Shown here: positions 1-13,704 of the stretch, piece after piece
Layout of the letters: every line of letters starts with the position of its first letter
Position numbering within the stretch: the stretch's first letter is position 1
Assembly: GCF_901709675.1 (NCBI RefSeq)
Contig: NC_051107.1
Coordinates: forward strand, 3,474,001-3,538,000
DNA from: Syngnathus acus
Taxonomy: Eukaryota > Chordata > Actinopteri > Syngnathiformes > Syngnathidae
Direction of reading: 5' to 3'
DNA: 64,000 nucleotides
Notes under the pieces: generated by a model
Databases searched by the model: none
What the model was told of the DNA's origin: nothing
Seen by the model: the letters and a program-made list of their open reading frames with translations, nothing else
Position numbers and translations under genes: made by a program

Positions 1-2690
1 CTCCTAAAACTTTCATCGTTGCTTGACCCCCCACCCCGCGACCCCTTTTGAGTGTAACTGCCAAATGTTATCTTCTTGACAGGGTTACATTCAACCATTA
101 CGCGTACCCCCTTTACTCAATGAAAAAAAAAAAACCTGTCACAAAATGGCGGAGACGGACGTTAACAGACCCCATTTTGAAGATTTGACAAGCATGCGGT
201 GGGGAAATATGTGTTTGAATTGCGTGCCACCTTCGGCGGCACGTCTTTTTTTTTTATTTAGCAGAGCGCACCGGAGTTCACCTCGGCCGCCGCCCGTTTG
301 GACAACCCACGCCCGTCAACCGAATTCGGAGCTCATGAGTTCGCCGCTAGCTAGTTAGCATGGTAGCTTAGCGTCCCAAGCTAACTTGACGAGGATACTA
401 CCGAGCCGCTGTGAGGACATTGGGATAATCCTATTAGCTGCTAACTAGTGTTATCTACAAGTGTATTAATGTTAGTAATGGATGAATAGTTAGTAACGCC
501 TCGAAACGCCGTTTAGTAGCAATACAATGTTGTAGCATCGCCTTGACGCTATTTGTACCACAGTCTTTCCCTCTGCTAACGCATAAAAAAAAATCAATAT
601 TATGGTTACTATATTCAGTTAATTCAAAAAATCATAGACTAACGTTTTTATTTATTTGTTGAGGTAAACATCACGTTAATAGTCGAGCTAATAATGTACG
701 CTAATGTAATTACAGTGCAAGATAACATGCTAGTTATTCGATATTTTTTCACGTTCTTTCAATATCAACGTTGACATTTAGTTAAGGCGACCCTGCCGGG
801 ATTAACACAATAATAACAGAATGGGAAGTTTTTGTTAGTTATAATCAAACAACAAACGTATTAGCAATACAGGCTACAGGCTAACGTTAGCTCATTGTAC
901 TGTAACATGCAAGCAGGTGAATTTGTGTAAAATCAGATAATAAAACACTTGAAGCGCAGATCAGAGTTCTTACGTTTGATTAACTTGATAGTTAAGCATA
1001 CATATTTTTCGTCATTTGGTCTTTGTTGACATGACTGTCAGAGCGTGATGTAGGTCAACTAGTTAACCCAAGTTCATAACTGACATATGTATAGAACTGT
1101 ACACATCATTTGGCTGCATTGATCTATCACCGTGGAAAAAACATTAAACGAACTGTACTGTTTGTCTATAATTTGTCAATTCGATTCCTCCCTTTACAGG
1201 AAATGAATGTGTTTACTGTACCTACTTTTAGATACAACATAATATCTGCAAGGAAATTGAAGTTTTGTACTGGAGCTCATCATGTGACTTGTAAGTAATA
1301 CAATGTTATATATGTCAAAAATGTCATTTACAGTATAAATTTTTCAATGATCATGCATTCAAAGAATTTGGAATATTTGTGCATGTTTGTCCACATATTG
1401 AAAGCATTTTTCCTTTTTTTGCTGTCAATAAAAAGTGATAAATGCAGCACAGCTATGTGCAGTCACACATCATATGATTTGACAGCCTGGCCACTAATGG
1501 CATATGGCGTAAAAGGGGCAAAGTATAGGCCAAGCAACCAAACAAAAGAACTCAGTGGGACGTTAACTGCGTGTAACGTCCTTACACGTCCCCCGGGAGT
1601 CCTCAATTTAAAGTTTTGGGGCACAGTGAGAATACAGAGGAGTTATCTAGTGGATTCTGGCTCCGCCTTGTGGCAGTCTGGAAAATTACATCTATCAATC
1701 AACTATGTTTACCTTTTCGTTAAATAAAGCCCGAGACCGGATTAAAACCGTGCAATATCAATACACCATGTCCCACAAAAAAAGAAATCAATTACTAATG
1801 TTTAAACATACCACTTTGCATGTTAAACTCAGCATCACTTATACAATATTCCTTTTTTTCTTTTTTTTTTTACTTGACAGATTCGTGCAGCTAAAGTTAT
1901 GCAGCGTTTTATAATTTAGATTACATTTAAATATTGCTAACAATGAAAATGTATCCATTTTGCTTTTTATGTCAGTCCAATATCGGCGTGGAGATGCAGT
2001 CCATTTCTCACCACCAGGTGTCGCCTCAGTACAAGGTTTGGAGCCAGCTGTATTCAGAGGTATTCATTGTACATTTTTTAAAACAAAAATAATCCTAATA
2101 TACATTTTGAGTATATCCTGAGATTTCCTAGTGTATTTTATAAAATTTGTATTTATAATAAAAATAATATTTTTGTCATTTGAAAGTTTTTTACTGCTTG
2201 TTTACCTCGGAGAGTATGAAACAATGAATAATATATTTAAAACAACTTCAAATTGTGTAATTTAAGTTTGTTTTGGTGAAACATTTTGTAATAATAAATA
2301 ATTCACATGGCATGATGCTTTTGCAAATGGGGACATCACGTGTGTGTGTACCAACACTATTTAGAAACTGCTTTACATGTTTTACAACAAAGAAATATCT
2401 AGTTACTTGGAGCTTCAAAGGGGGCTTCTGTGAGACTGGACTCTTTCACAAAGTATTTATTATCCTGTATGGGAAGGGTGCGGCCCACTCAATACTCCTC
2501 CAGCTTTCTCACGAGACTAGACAGAGTATTCACTTTCCTTATTGTTTATTATAAAGTGGGCCATCATTTAGGACAATACCGCAGGGAGGCCTTTTTACTA
2601 AACTTATTCACTTCCATTTAGCATTCAACTACTTTTGATCACCCCATAATAAGTATAACTTAAATGTCTCTCATGGTAATTCCTTTTTGT
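1..2690. other. Left-edge region without a recognised gene; promoter-like first 400 bp
   Basis: The first 400 bases are CpG-containing and include an ATGGCGGAG-type start context at about 146-154. They also hold clustered GCTAGC/TTAGC words common in fish 5' UTRs. The short open frame starting at 146 has no recognisable domain and no convincing splice donor, so I do not call it a gene. This could be the promoter of a gene lying to the left, or an alternative 5' exon. From 400 to 2690 the sequence is AT-rich with scattered homopolymers and I see nothing coding. Confidence 0.4.
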
Positions 2691-2754
2691 GATTTCTAAT
2701 AATCAAATTCTGTCATATTAAAACGCTCTATGGATGGTTTTAACGGCAGGTGAA

Positions 2755-2928
2755 CCAGACCCCGCCCCCTCCAGAGGCAGGCGCGCTCTGATTGGCTGGT
2801 TCGAACAGCAGCAGCGCAACAGGGCAAGTTGACGTACAAAAATGACTCCCTTGCCGACGTCCACGTTTCCCACAAGGAAAAGCCGATTTGGTGCAAACTG
2901 AAAGACTCTCATCACCACTGCGCTGCTG
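2755..2928 (+). promoter_or_regulatory. gas2l3: Probable gas2l3 promoter and non-coding first exon
   Basis: A GC box (CCCCGCCCCCT near 2760-2770) is followed by an ATTGG inverted CCAAT box at 2791-2795 and a TTCGAA element at 2800-2805. About 120 bases of possible 5' UTR then end in a strong donor (CTGCTG|GTAAGT, intron starting at 2929). The next acceptor that fits lies at 7066, just before the gas2l3 start codon. TTCGAA resembles a CHR element, which with CCAAT boxes is typical of G2/M genes, and GAS2L3 is known as a DREAM/MMB target in human. The 4-bp spacing to the CCAAT box is tighter than usual. The assignment to gas2l3 rests on position and splice signals only. Confidence 0.5.
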
Positions 2929-4856
2929 GTAAGTGTTGTTTTTGTTTGAAAAATGTGACGAAAGCTGGAGAAAAGTTTGCAGACCGATCGGAAGGTTTCT
3001 ACACTGAAAATGCCTCGTGGTGCATTGTATTAAAACTTACATTTAGTGTCGGAACCAAATTACAAGTCACATTCCTGCATTTAATGTACTTTTAGAGGTA
3101 TATTAAAAGTACTCGTGAAGTTTAGACACACGTTTTTGTCCCTGATTGGCAGATGGGAATAAATAGTTAAGAGGATCACTGCGAGTCCATCTAACGTGGG
3201 AGGCTGCACTTGCTGATAAGATCGTGAATGTTTGGGATGAGGGAGACTAAAAAAAAAGTATTAGTAACCGATACTGCTGAATTTAGACTTGAGAACTTGT
3301 CATTTTGATGTGCAGCATACGCCCTTTGCAGCGTGCACACTCGGTCACGTGACTGTGAATCTATTTGAAATCTTGCTACAAATGTCATTATTAAGTATAT
3401 TGTTTCACAAATGATTAAAACGATGTATTCCTTTTTTGTGAGCTAATGCATCATAAATAAATTTAAAAAATAATTAATACATAGTACAAAGGCAGCCTTC
3501 ATCTATCTATTGGCACCATCTGCTTGATCTTTGGCACCAGGCCTTGGATTTCGGGCCAGTTCAATTCTTGTGAGACCCACATAAGACCAGCCCAGATGAG
3601 ACAAAAGCAAGCTTAATGAGTTCAACTCCACCAGGCGCATATGGGCCGACACAATGGAGATGATAATGAAATTGCAGATTACCCTTCATTTATGTTACAC
3701 ATGTTGGGGGGCTTTGATTTCCATCCCTGTTTTGCCCGACCTTCACTGAAAGAGGGGCTTGAATAAGGATTTTGCAATTCCTAGAATACGTAGACCTACA
3801 TTGGCGTGTCTTGGATACTTCTGTGTATTTTTGGAGGCTACATTTGGTTACCTTGGAGTCTCAACAATGAGCCCTACATAGTACATTGCTGTAAGTTTTT
3901 GCCTTGGTGACACAAACGATCGTATTTCTATCGTCGTAACAACCCATCGGGCCTCTTCAGCTTGCCTTGTGAGGTCGGCTAGTTGGAATTGATTTGCTGA
4001 GAAGTCCGCAAGGGACGTGATGATGTAATGGCCGTTAGTTTTGCATGTTTGGGAAGAAGGTCATCAGTAACGGCTCAGACCGGGCCCCTTGCCAGACAGG
4101 CCCGTTTGTAATTTAAAGAATGCCCGCCTTATCAACCGAGTGACCTCATCGAATTGTTTGACCTTCGAGGTTCCACTGCACTTGGTAGCGCTTGTACATA
4201 TTTACTCCCCCCCCCCCCATCCTTTCAAATCAACCGGGCCCCTTCTGTATTGAAGCTGGCTTGTAAATGAAACACTCCTGTGACAGGATAATTAAGTCCC
4301 GACACAAAGGGCTCAGCAGGAAGGACTTGGATCGAGTGGGGAGTTGGTATTCTCTCGGGCCCGGCAGAACCCAGGGGAAGGTTGCAGGAGGTTCTTTTAG
4401 ATGCGGTTCTGGCCACCCATCGTTTGATTATTTTTCATTTTTTTTCAACTCCACTAATTGAGGTCCAAACGCATGCAGCAGGAAGGTCGTAGCGTGCTCG
4501 GAGCTGAACGGGGTCATTGCCTTTTTTTTTTTTTTTTTTTAATAATTCATTTCAAAGTGACTCATAATTATATAAGGCTGTTCATGTTCAAAACATTTGT
4601 CATCTTTTTTTTTTTTTTTTGTTGAACTTCCAAAGAGCTAACATGACATTTCCTGGGAGTGTGAAAAAAAATGGGCCCAACATTTTTTTTTTTTGAAATT
4701 ACACATGAGCCAACTCTTGATTTATTTGTTACTCATCTTTGGAATCCCTCCCAGGCATTCCCAGGGCAGCGCGGTGTAAAATCAAAAAGGACACTCGTCT
4801 GGAACGTTCTACTTTTAACTCCTTACATAATGCGCCCTTCATTTAATGGCACGGGC

Positions 4857-4921
<65 letters not shown>

Positions 4922-7066
4922 CACGTGCTGAGTTTGTGTTGTGATGACGCTGCGTCGTGGAGGTGGATGCTGTCTGGAATAGCGTTGATCCTCTTAACTG
5001 ATTAGTGCCCGCGACTAGAGAAGAGGAACCTGCGTGGGAGGCGGACGGACAGATGTCTACTCCCCCCCCCCCCCCCCCCCCACCTCCACACGCCATCATC
5101 CTTGTTTATTTCAGACCCCGAGGACTCTCTAATGAGCTCCTTTCCTTTTTAATCGACTTCTGGAACTCTCAAAATGGAAAAAAAACAAAAACACCTGGAA
5201 ATCTGAGTTCTTTGGACTCGAATATCAATCGTTGGTTCTCGAGGGGCTTAGACCTGAAACAAAGGCGTCATTTCCATCGTAACAAGAAGTGCAGGTCGCT
5301 CGACTGAAATCCGATCTTTGTATCCCGAGGTTTCTGTGCGTCATTTACTCCGTTAATCCCTGGATTCGGAACAGCTCAATCCACACGCATAAAATGAAGC
5401 GAGGAATGAAGAACTAGTTTGTCCGTGAGTGGAATTGAGAAAGGGGAGAAAACAAATGATGGCTATTTTTTTCCTTTCCTGGTAACCATTTTGGAATTTG
5501 CGTGGAAAGAGTTGAGGGCCACTCCCAAGTTCATCACTACCACAACACAAGTTTTGTTTGTCTCCTCCTCCTCCGTCCATCTCGCCCTTTTGTTGACATC
5601 TGTGGGAAGTCGCGCCAGTCCATTTGCACAGTGACGAACATTTGCCGTGTTGTTCCGAGGGCCCGGATTGTTCCTTTCCATCTGAGATTCCAAATGTCAC
5701 CGTTCTCCAGCTCTTTGGCACAACGGTGACATTTCAACACAATGCTTGAATAGTGTTGAAATTTTCAATGAACTTTTTTTGAAATATTTCATTTCAGCCT
5801 GTTTGGGGAGTTCTTGGATTGGTGGAAGTAGTTGGTGCAGGGGGGGAGTCGTCGGCGGGGGTGGGGGGGTGCAAAGGAAACAATGGAAGCTTTGTGAGTG
5901 TCCCGCTGTGACAGGATTTTTTTTTTTTTAGGGGGGGGTAGTCCTGGTTTCACCAAGCGTCGGCACTTCATCAGTCAGAGAGAGCGCCTCCTCCTGCTCC
6001 CATCCATCCCTAACTCGCCCCCCTCCCTCCCTTCTTGTCATCCCTTCGCTCTCCGTCGCCACTCACTCGTGCGCCTCCACTCTAACCGGCTTGCTAACGC
6101 ATCTTAGCTGAGAGGGAAATGTGCTTTTTGCATTGAGAAGACTCTCACGTGGTCATTTTTTTTTTTTTTCTCCATTAAGGTGAGTGAGCTCACGTCATCT
6201 TTTCTTGGAATGCACTCTTTTGGAAATCTTTCCGCATGACAACATCAGTAATGTGCCATAGCGACGGTTATATGAGGTCATATTTGGAGAGGGATGTGTG
6301 TGGTGGCGGAGGGGGGGCGAAGGGGGGGGGTTGCACTATTGCCTCAGCTGTGTTGACCAAATTATCAATGTTATTAGGATCTCCATGCTGTGATTGCTTC
6401 CCCCCCCCTTTTGACAAACACGCTCTCACACATACGCACACCCGAAGGGACAGTTGAGTCGAGGGTAATCCTTCACATCCTGTGTGGGAAAGGGCAAGAG
6501 AGGAGCACTCGCGCTAACCACGTCACTTCCTCGTGAGAGTCACTTTTTATTCCGTGGAAACGAAAACAAGCATTTCTGCTCGTTATCAATCAATAATGAG
6601 CGCTCAGTTTGACTCGGCAGGTATCAAAATGAACGGAATTTCTCGCTGACCCAATTTGGAGTCTTAGAAAATAACAAAAAGAGAATTGTTTGAAGAAGAA
6701 ATTTGAGGCCGGGAAGCCGTGATGGCCAAACTACAGTGGGACCTTTTTGTTACGCTAACAAAAGGCAATCCGGGAAGAGGTTTAACCTGAGGCTATTTTG
6801 ATTTTGAATTAATTTTGCCAATCAGAAAGAAGGAAATTTATCAATAGTTTGATTTTACTACTGAAGAACTTTGATGGTACATTAACTAATAACTGTCATG
6901 TATTTCCAGTCGCACTTTTAAGTCGATATCAAGCCGATAGAAACTTATTTTAAGGTATCGGATACTCGCGGAGACTGCCGATATCAACAACTGCGTCAGA
7001 AAAGAATGCTTATTGTTAAAAAAAAATTTCCCCCAAAAGTTTAATTCTTTGCTCATATTCCCACAG
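2929..7066 (+). other. Inferred gas2l3 intron 1
   Basis: I find no coding exon here. The stretch holds a C-run near 4205-4220, a long GT microsatellite at about 4859-4918, a C-run at 5064-5081, G-runs near 5870, 5930 and 6310, and many A/T homopolymers. A CT-rich, CpG-containing segment at 5980-6110 looks like an alternative promoter or UTR but has no diagnostic feature. Confidence 0.4.
4859..4918. repeat. (GT)n microsatellite
   Basis: An uninterrupted GT dinucleotide run of about 58-60 bases. It makes spurious open frames of Cys-Val and Thr-His repeats on both strands, which are not genes. Confidence 0.97.
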
Positions 7067-7098
7067 AATGAAGAAGTGAATCATCTGTGATCGCAGTC

Positions 7099-10000
7099 AT
7101 GGCTGTCCAGACTGGCATCCAGGTAAGTTCATGAATTAATTCATGTTAGATGGACAACACCACACAAAAAAAAAAAAAAGCATCGCTGCTCCTTTTTGAG
7201 CACCACCCATCTTCAAGCCAGGCTTTGTTTTCATGACGTTAGCAGCAGCTCCCTAGTTGTTATTTTGATAACATTCAAAAAAATGTCGACATCTGTCTCT
7301 CACCCAGCAACTGAAGCAAGCCCACCTCTGTCACGGCACGTCTCGTTCTCGTCACACGTGTCTGGCGTTCCGCTCTCGGGACCCCGAGGAGTGTCTTTAG
7401 CACATTTTCGGGAGGGGCGGCTGGAATGCAATCCAAAGTTTTTCCTCCTTCCCCTCCCAGTAAGCAATGTCAACCACGTGAAGATCCCAAACAACAAAAG
7501 TGTCAAGTTACGTTTTTTTGCATTGCGACGTATTTTGCAACCAACTAAACCCGTTTTTTTTATTTTTATTTAGTTTTTTTGGTGCCAGGCGATGCTCCAT
7601 TGTCTTTTCATCAATCACAGCATCAACCAAAAATAAAGGAGCCCTAAATCAGATGTATTGATTAACTCTTATCCAAGATATTGATCCATAATCGACTGCA
7701 ATGACTCTGCAATCGAGTTTCCGGTTGCGTCACGCAGCGCATTCGCTCGGGCTGAAAAAAAAAGTCCCTGAACGCATCATTAAAAGCGAACATCTGCCAG
7801 TTGAAATCTCACGTGCAAGTTATGTAATAGACAACACAAATCAAGACATCGATCGGTCTTTCTGCTTTCGTTAAATATCGAATTGTTTCGGGTCGCCTTT
7901 ACCTTTGACCCTATTACAATCGCAGGAGGCTTGCGGGTATAAGTGGATCAAGTTAAGAGCATCAGCTCAACTCCATGAGGGGGGGGGGGAATCTAATGTA
8001 CTGCTGATTTAATTCTCGGCTGTAAGGTTGCATTTAGTCGGCGGATTATCGGGAGACATTCCTCCATTCGGGGGGAAAAAAGGCGATTTAAGAAAATGGT
8101 GAACTGGCTAATCGGAGACCGCTAATCTGCTCGCAATGTAAATTTGAATTAAGTACTTGTACATTGTTTTTGTTACATAATTAGTCGTATGTAAAAAAAA
8201 AAAAAAAAAAACACATGCAAGTGCTCCCAGTTGAGTTTTGTTACATAACTCGCGTTTGTCCAGCTGGGTCGATTCAGCTCTTTTGATCCAAGGTCACATT
8301 TTCAGAACATCAGGTGTGTGCGCGCACGAGTTTGTGCATCTTTCTCTGCGTGTGCTGCGCTCGGGTGGAAAGGTCATTCCCGAGGCGTTTGCTCCAGCTG
8401 TTCACCTCACGTGTTGCCTGCAGGGACTATTTTTTTTTTAACCGAATAAAATCAGACAACAAATTTATTCGAGGAAATTAGTCCGTTGCCCGCAGTGGAC
8501 TGCTAATTGTATAAATAAATTGTTTGTCGTGAAAACTTTCAACATTCATTTTAGTAATAGCGTAGAAAATATTGTCAAATAACTCCGTCTCTGTTCGCCT
8601 TCCTGTTTGTCGGCGGAATCATCGAGAATGTTTCAAGGCCCGCACGAGACCCTGCCTTGTTTTCAACACAATAACAACGGAAGGAATGTAATATCGGCAC
8701 GTAATGGACATCGAGATTATCGCCGTGGGGGGGCGTGGCCGCCTCGTAATAAATTGCGTAACATCTGTCCGAATGAGTCATCTCCATGGACATCTGCTAG
8801 CGATTTCCCGAGCTTGTAAACAATGAAAGACTGTATCGAAGGGGTTTGATAATTCCCTAATCATTTGGGCATGACTAAAACCCACCTTTTTTATTTTTTT
8901 TTACGTTCCTCTGACTGCTTCTAGATATGGTTTGGCGAGAAGTTCGACGCCCCCGTCCTGAACCCGCGGTGTCCCCGCAGCCCGTTGGCGCAGCGGCACG
9001 GCCGCGGGCCCGGCCTCACCGACGTCTTCCAGTACGACCAGTGGCTGGCCGTTCGGCACGAAGCCACCCTGGTACCCATGCAGGAGGATCTCGCCATCTG
9101 GCTCACGGGCATGCTGGGTACGTTTGATTTCCTTTTAGAGCCCAATCGATTATAATTTCGCAAGGAGGAAATCAAAACTGGTGGGGTTTTTTTGGGTATC
9201 GCTCGGAAACGTGACGGGAATGACCCAACTTTTGTGTTTCTTTTCAAACTTGACTAGAAGCTCTGAAAGTCAGGTGCAGTTACTTTTGTTGTATTGGTTT
9301 AAAAAAAAAAAAAAAAAAAAAGTGGGCCAATCTTTGTCACTTTGTGCCCATTGTGGATTTTGTCCCACATAAGAATTCAGTGGCAGGTCCCATATTTTTT
9401 TTTAAGTGCAGACAATTGATTGACTTTTACAGAAGAGGAGGTGAGGGCCGAGTTCTTCATGGAGGAACTCAACAACGGCGTCAAGCTCTGCAAACTCATC
9501 GGCGCCCTGCAGAATAAAATCGCCCAGAGTTGCCCGTCTGCACTCGGCAAGGTGAGCAATCAAATCGGAGCTGAAAATTATTTCATTTGAGCTTTATGAT
9601 CTGAATTTTTTTTGTTTTATTCCAATAGCTTTTTCCAACGCAGAAGGTTGCCTGTAAGCTTGGCGCCTCTCCGGGTTCATTTTTCGCTCGCGACAACACT
9701 GCCAACTTCCTGTCCTGGTGTCGGCGCATCGGCGTGGACGAGACGTACCTCTTTGAGTCCGAGGGGCTCGGTGGGTTGACGCCGCCGAATTTTTCTAATC
9801 CCGCAAAACCCTTTGCATAATTGTCAAAGGGATTTTCTCCTGTTATGGAACTAAATTAGGCTTTGCAGAACAAAAGGTTTATTTTATTCTCAAATCCGAT
9901 GACGGCCTGTTTTCTTAGCCTGCAAGTACTGTTTTTTTTATTTTAAATCGCCGATGACTTCATTCAAGTCTCCCAAATCGAATCACACAAGCAAAAGCAA

Positions 10001-12844
10001 GCCAGGCTGCGAGCGGTTTTATTAATATCCGTACATTTCAGCTCTCTGCTCTAAATTTGTGTTCCCTTCTGCATGATTCAACCAAGCATCCTCCCTCCGG
10101 GGAATCATTAACTTCCATGTCACGTTTTCAAGCGTTGCACCTCTGTCGTCCCGGATGTTGTCGAAACAAGAGCCGAGAGGACAGCTGCTGCCTCGTGTTA
10201 TTTCCTCATAAAGTCACCATTTTTATTTTTTTTAACAGTGCTGCATAAGGAGCCCAGGCAGGTCTGCCTCTGCCTGCTGCAAATTGGACGCATCGTCTCC
10301 AAGTAGGTCAATTTTGTTTTTCCATAACACATTGCGAGAAAGAATCCACGCTAACGCAAAAACTCGGCAGGTACGGCGTGGAACCTCCTGTGCTGGTCAA
10401 ATTGGAGAAGGAGATTGAGCTGGAGGAAACCCTGCTCCTGACCGAGCAGCCGCCGCCGGCCGTCCAGACCTTCAGCGTGTGCTGCCAACATGGCGGCCTT
10501 TACCAGTCAGGGGTGAGTCTTAAATCTATATTTTTGGTCACACGTGAGCTCTAAATTCATCTGTAACATCCACGTGCCCCCGCCTCCATGATGTCCACCA
10601 AGATGGTGTCCGGCCGGCCCTGCCGCTTGACTGGTCCGCCGTAAGCGGCATGACGCATCGTAACTGACCATGTGACCGCGTCCGCAGGCACTCTGTGACT
10701 CGCTACTGCACGTGGCATTAAATAAATGCACAGATTTATTTTTTTTCTGCCATCTGGGCTGGTTTCCTGTCTCGTTTTATGACTCTAAGAACAAGTGAAG
10801 TGGAATCCAAAACATAAGTAGCTCCAAATGTGCAGCTCGGAGACAATAATGAAGATCGCCACGTGTTGCCTTCAAGCCATCTGCCGTTTATTTTTTTTTA
10901 ACCATGATTCTAATTGTGGTGAATTCCACAAAATCAACCCTCCTCACTGTGCCCCATTGTCCCTTTTTCAGGAACACGGCGCCGACGACCCGCCTTGCTG
11001 CAACTGCTCCAACAGGGTGTCCATTGAGTACCTGTCAGAAGGTCGCTACCGACTTGGGGACAAGACCATCTTTATTCGGGTGAGAGTTATCGGCTACTCC
11101 ACATCTCAAAGGGACACAGTGTGTATTGAGAAGGATCTCGTTGTTCCATCCGAAATTCGATACTCCCCGAGTGAATTACTCCCCCGAAACCCGTAAGCCT
11201 TGTTTTCTGCATCGCTTTCTCTATCGTCGGTGTTTCGGCTTTGTAAAATAATAATGTTGCAAAGCAGGCGACCATAATTAATGCCTAAATTGCTGTTTAT
11301 GTTAGCTTTACGTTTTAGCCATGCGATTAGCGTAAGGACACATTTTTAAAAGAATGAGGCAGAGGTGAGTCAATCAAAATGTATTGATTGCACATGAAGG
11401 TTGATTTAAAAAAAAAAAAAAAAGTAGCTTAAATAAATATTTTAATTCAATGTCCCAAAGTGCTGTTTACATGTTAAGCACCACTTTAAAGCGCTGCAGG
11501 TAAGCTCGTTATCTTCCAACGGATGACCTACGGCGTTAGTCCCATTACATCATGAGCCAAAGTGCTTCTTCACGATTGGTTGACATTGAAGCCGAAACTT
11601 GTTGTTGTCCTCAGATGCTTCACGGCAAACACGTGATGGTGCGCGTCGGGGGCGGCTGGGACACGCTGCATGGCTTCCTCAGCAAGTACGACCCGCTGCG
11701 CGTGCTGCAGTTCACCACCTTGGAGCAGAAGATCCTGGCCTTTCAGAAGGGCCCGCCAGGCTTGGGAGGTCACCACGGCAATACGGCGCCGCCTCCTGAG
11801 ATGGACCCCCTGGCGGCTGTCGACGACCTTATCTCCTCGTCGTCGTCCTCCTCTTCCTCGTCGTCCTCCTCCTCAGGCTCGGTCTGCAAGACCTCGCTGC
11901 CAGCCGCGGGTCAGACGTGTCGCTCCTACGCCGCTTCGCCTGCCTGCACGCCCACGCTGGCCAGGAAAGGGGCTGGCGCGGTGCCAAAGAAGAACCTCCA
12001 GTTAACGTCGCCCGCCCTGAGGAAGCCCACCCAGCTGCCTTTGCCTGTCTCCACCAAAGTCTCCTCTTCGTCCTCCTCTTCTTCTTCTTTGCCCAGCACA
12101 CCTGTGGGCAGCTCCAAGCAGTCCCCCAGTCCAGTGCAGGTCCAGCGTAGAGCTTTGACGCCCCAAGCAGACCCGTACGCTGCATCCAGACCGAGGCTTC
12201 GACCGCCCACTCGCATCCCCGCCTCTCAGCCGAGGAGTCCGGTCTGCCCCGAGCCTTCTTCCAAATGCCCCAAACCGTCCAATCCCATCGCCGTGCCACG
12301 CCCTGCCACCGCCCCGAAAGATGCCCGACCCCCGCCTGGCGCCGGCCAGCGCACTCGCCTCGCGCAGCGCCGCCCCGGCTCCCCCGCCTCACGCCTCCGT
12401 CTCGAGACAGCGAGGAGGGTCCGGGCGGCAGCGCGTAATGCGGCCACGCCCGTTCTGCAAGCTCGCCCGGCCTCCCCAGCTACTCCAGAACCTGCCTCAC
12501 CTCTACCCGTTAAAGACACCGCAGCCAAAACCAAGGTGCCGGCCTCGACCAAGGATTCCGGCCCCTTCCAACGAGGTCCCGCTGCCCCTTGGCGACACCC
12601 TGGGGGCAACGGTGCCCTCGCCAACACCAAAGTCAACCAGAAAGAAACCACCACAACCCAGAAGGCAGGACAAAAAACCTCCGCTTTGACTCACACCATC
12701 AAAGCCGTCTCGGCCCCTCCGAAGACCACCCCGGATGTCATCGCGAAACCGGAGCACGGCACCAGCAGGAAGATCCCTCAGTACAGAGGCAAGCGCGAAG
12801 ACCCTTATTTCGAAATGAACTGTCGAAGAAGGCAGAAGACCTGA
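7099..12844 (+). CDS. gas2l3: Growth arrest-specific 2-like protein 3 (GAS2L3)
   Basis: GAS2L3 links actin and microtubules and acts at the central spindle and midbody in cytokinesis (family knowledge). Coding exons are 7099-7122, 8925-9117, 9433-9551, 9629-9770, 10239-10302, 10371-10512, 10972-11079 and 11615-12844. They give 673 residues, against about 694 in human. A calponin-homology domain lies around residues 45-165 ([36 protein letters not shown]). The GAR domain follows at about 235-285, with [19 protein letters not shown] and [16 protein letters not shown]. The long last exon is Ser/Pro/Lys/Arg-rich, as expected for the microtubule-binding tail, with a run of about 14 serines coded near 11834-11875. 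It ends in [16 protein letters not shown], resembling the human tail. The start exon codes only MAVQTGIQ. A three-codon upstream frame (ATG AAG AAG TGA, 7068-7079) precedes it in the same exon. Confidence 0.95.
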
Positions 12845-13698
12845 TGGGAAGGGCCTTTACCAGCAGGCTGGTGAATTAGAAAAAAAAAAAATCTGCACTC
12901 GTTTCTGCTCCTTTCAAACTTAACCCTTATTGAATCAAGTCTACTGCAATTTTATTTCATAGCAGGGGTTAGAGTTTTATTTTTTACGCATATTCCACAC
13001 TTTTCATCGAAAAATCGACAGTTCTTATGTCTCGTCTTTGTGGTGGAATAATCGACGGCTCCTCTTTAAACTACCTAACAGTTTCTTCTAATGTTTACAT
13101 TTTTACACACGCAACAGTCGCGACGGTCTGAGATACTTTTGTCCAAAGTGAGCTTCGTAAGCAGAAAAGGCTACCAAAGTCATACGTGTCATTTCTAAAC
13201 GACACAACCGGAACTGGAACGATTTTATTTCTCCAGGGAGTGATGGATAATGACATCTTGGCGCCATCAAGATCAAGTCCTCTGTCATGTGCCTTCATCA
13301 CAAATCAGAGTGACTGGCATTAGAATGTATTAGATGGGTGAAGGGGATTTTTTTTTTTTTTTTTTTTAAATGAAATTTGCACAGTGTGTACAAACACTTT
13401 TTAAGGAGGCAAAGGTTACAGATAAACTACTGATCAAACTACTTTTTATTTTCTCTCATCAGGCCATGCCATCACTTTCAGTGCACATTCAAAACTTTTT
13501 TTAAATGTTTTCTATGTTGGTGTGTTGAAATTCTAGTTTTCCATGTGATGTTTGTCTATATTCATAGAGTATTTACAGATTATTAAAAGGTTTTTCCCCC
13601 CTTTGTGTTTGGCACTTTACAGAAACCTCTGTTCGTCACACTGAATGTTGATCATGTCTCTTGTCCCAGATACTGTTTGTTTTATGTGGTTGTTTTCT

Positions 13699-13704
13699 AA
13701 TAAA
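13699..13704 (+). terminator. gas2l3: gas2l3 polyadenylation signal
   Basis: An AATAAA hexamer about 855 bases after the gas2l3 stop, followed by a GT-rich stretch. The intervening 12845-13698 has no open frame of interest and is read as 3' UTR. Confidence 0.6.

Noticed and set aside
146-358. MAETDVNRPHFEDL frame at the left edge
   Set aside because: Has an attractive ATGGCGGAG start but no domain and no supporting splice donor; treated as promoter-like DNA only.
2799-2806. GGTTCGAA as a tRNA T-loop
   Set aside because: No A box or cloverleaf around it; better explained as a CHR-like promoter word.
4671-5099. Cys-Val and Thr-His repeat proteins
   Set aside because: Translation of the GT/CA microsatellite.
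11829-12654. Long frames on both strands and in other + frames over the gas2l3 last exon
   Set aside because: Shadows of the Ser/Pro/Ala-rich gas2l3 coding sequence; only the GAS2L3 frame shows GAR homology and continues the splice phase.
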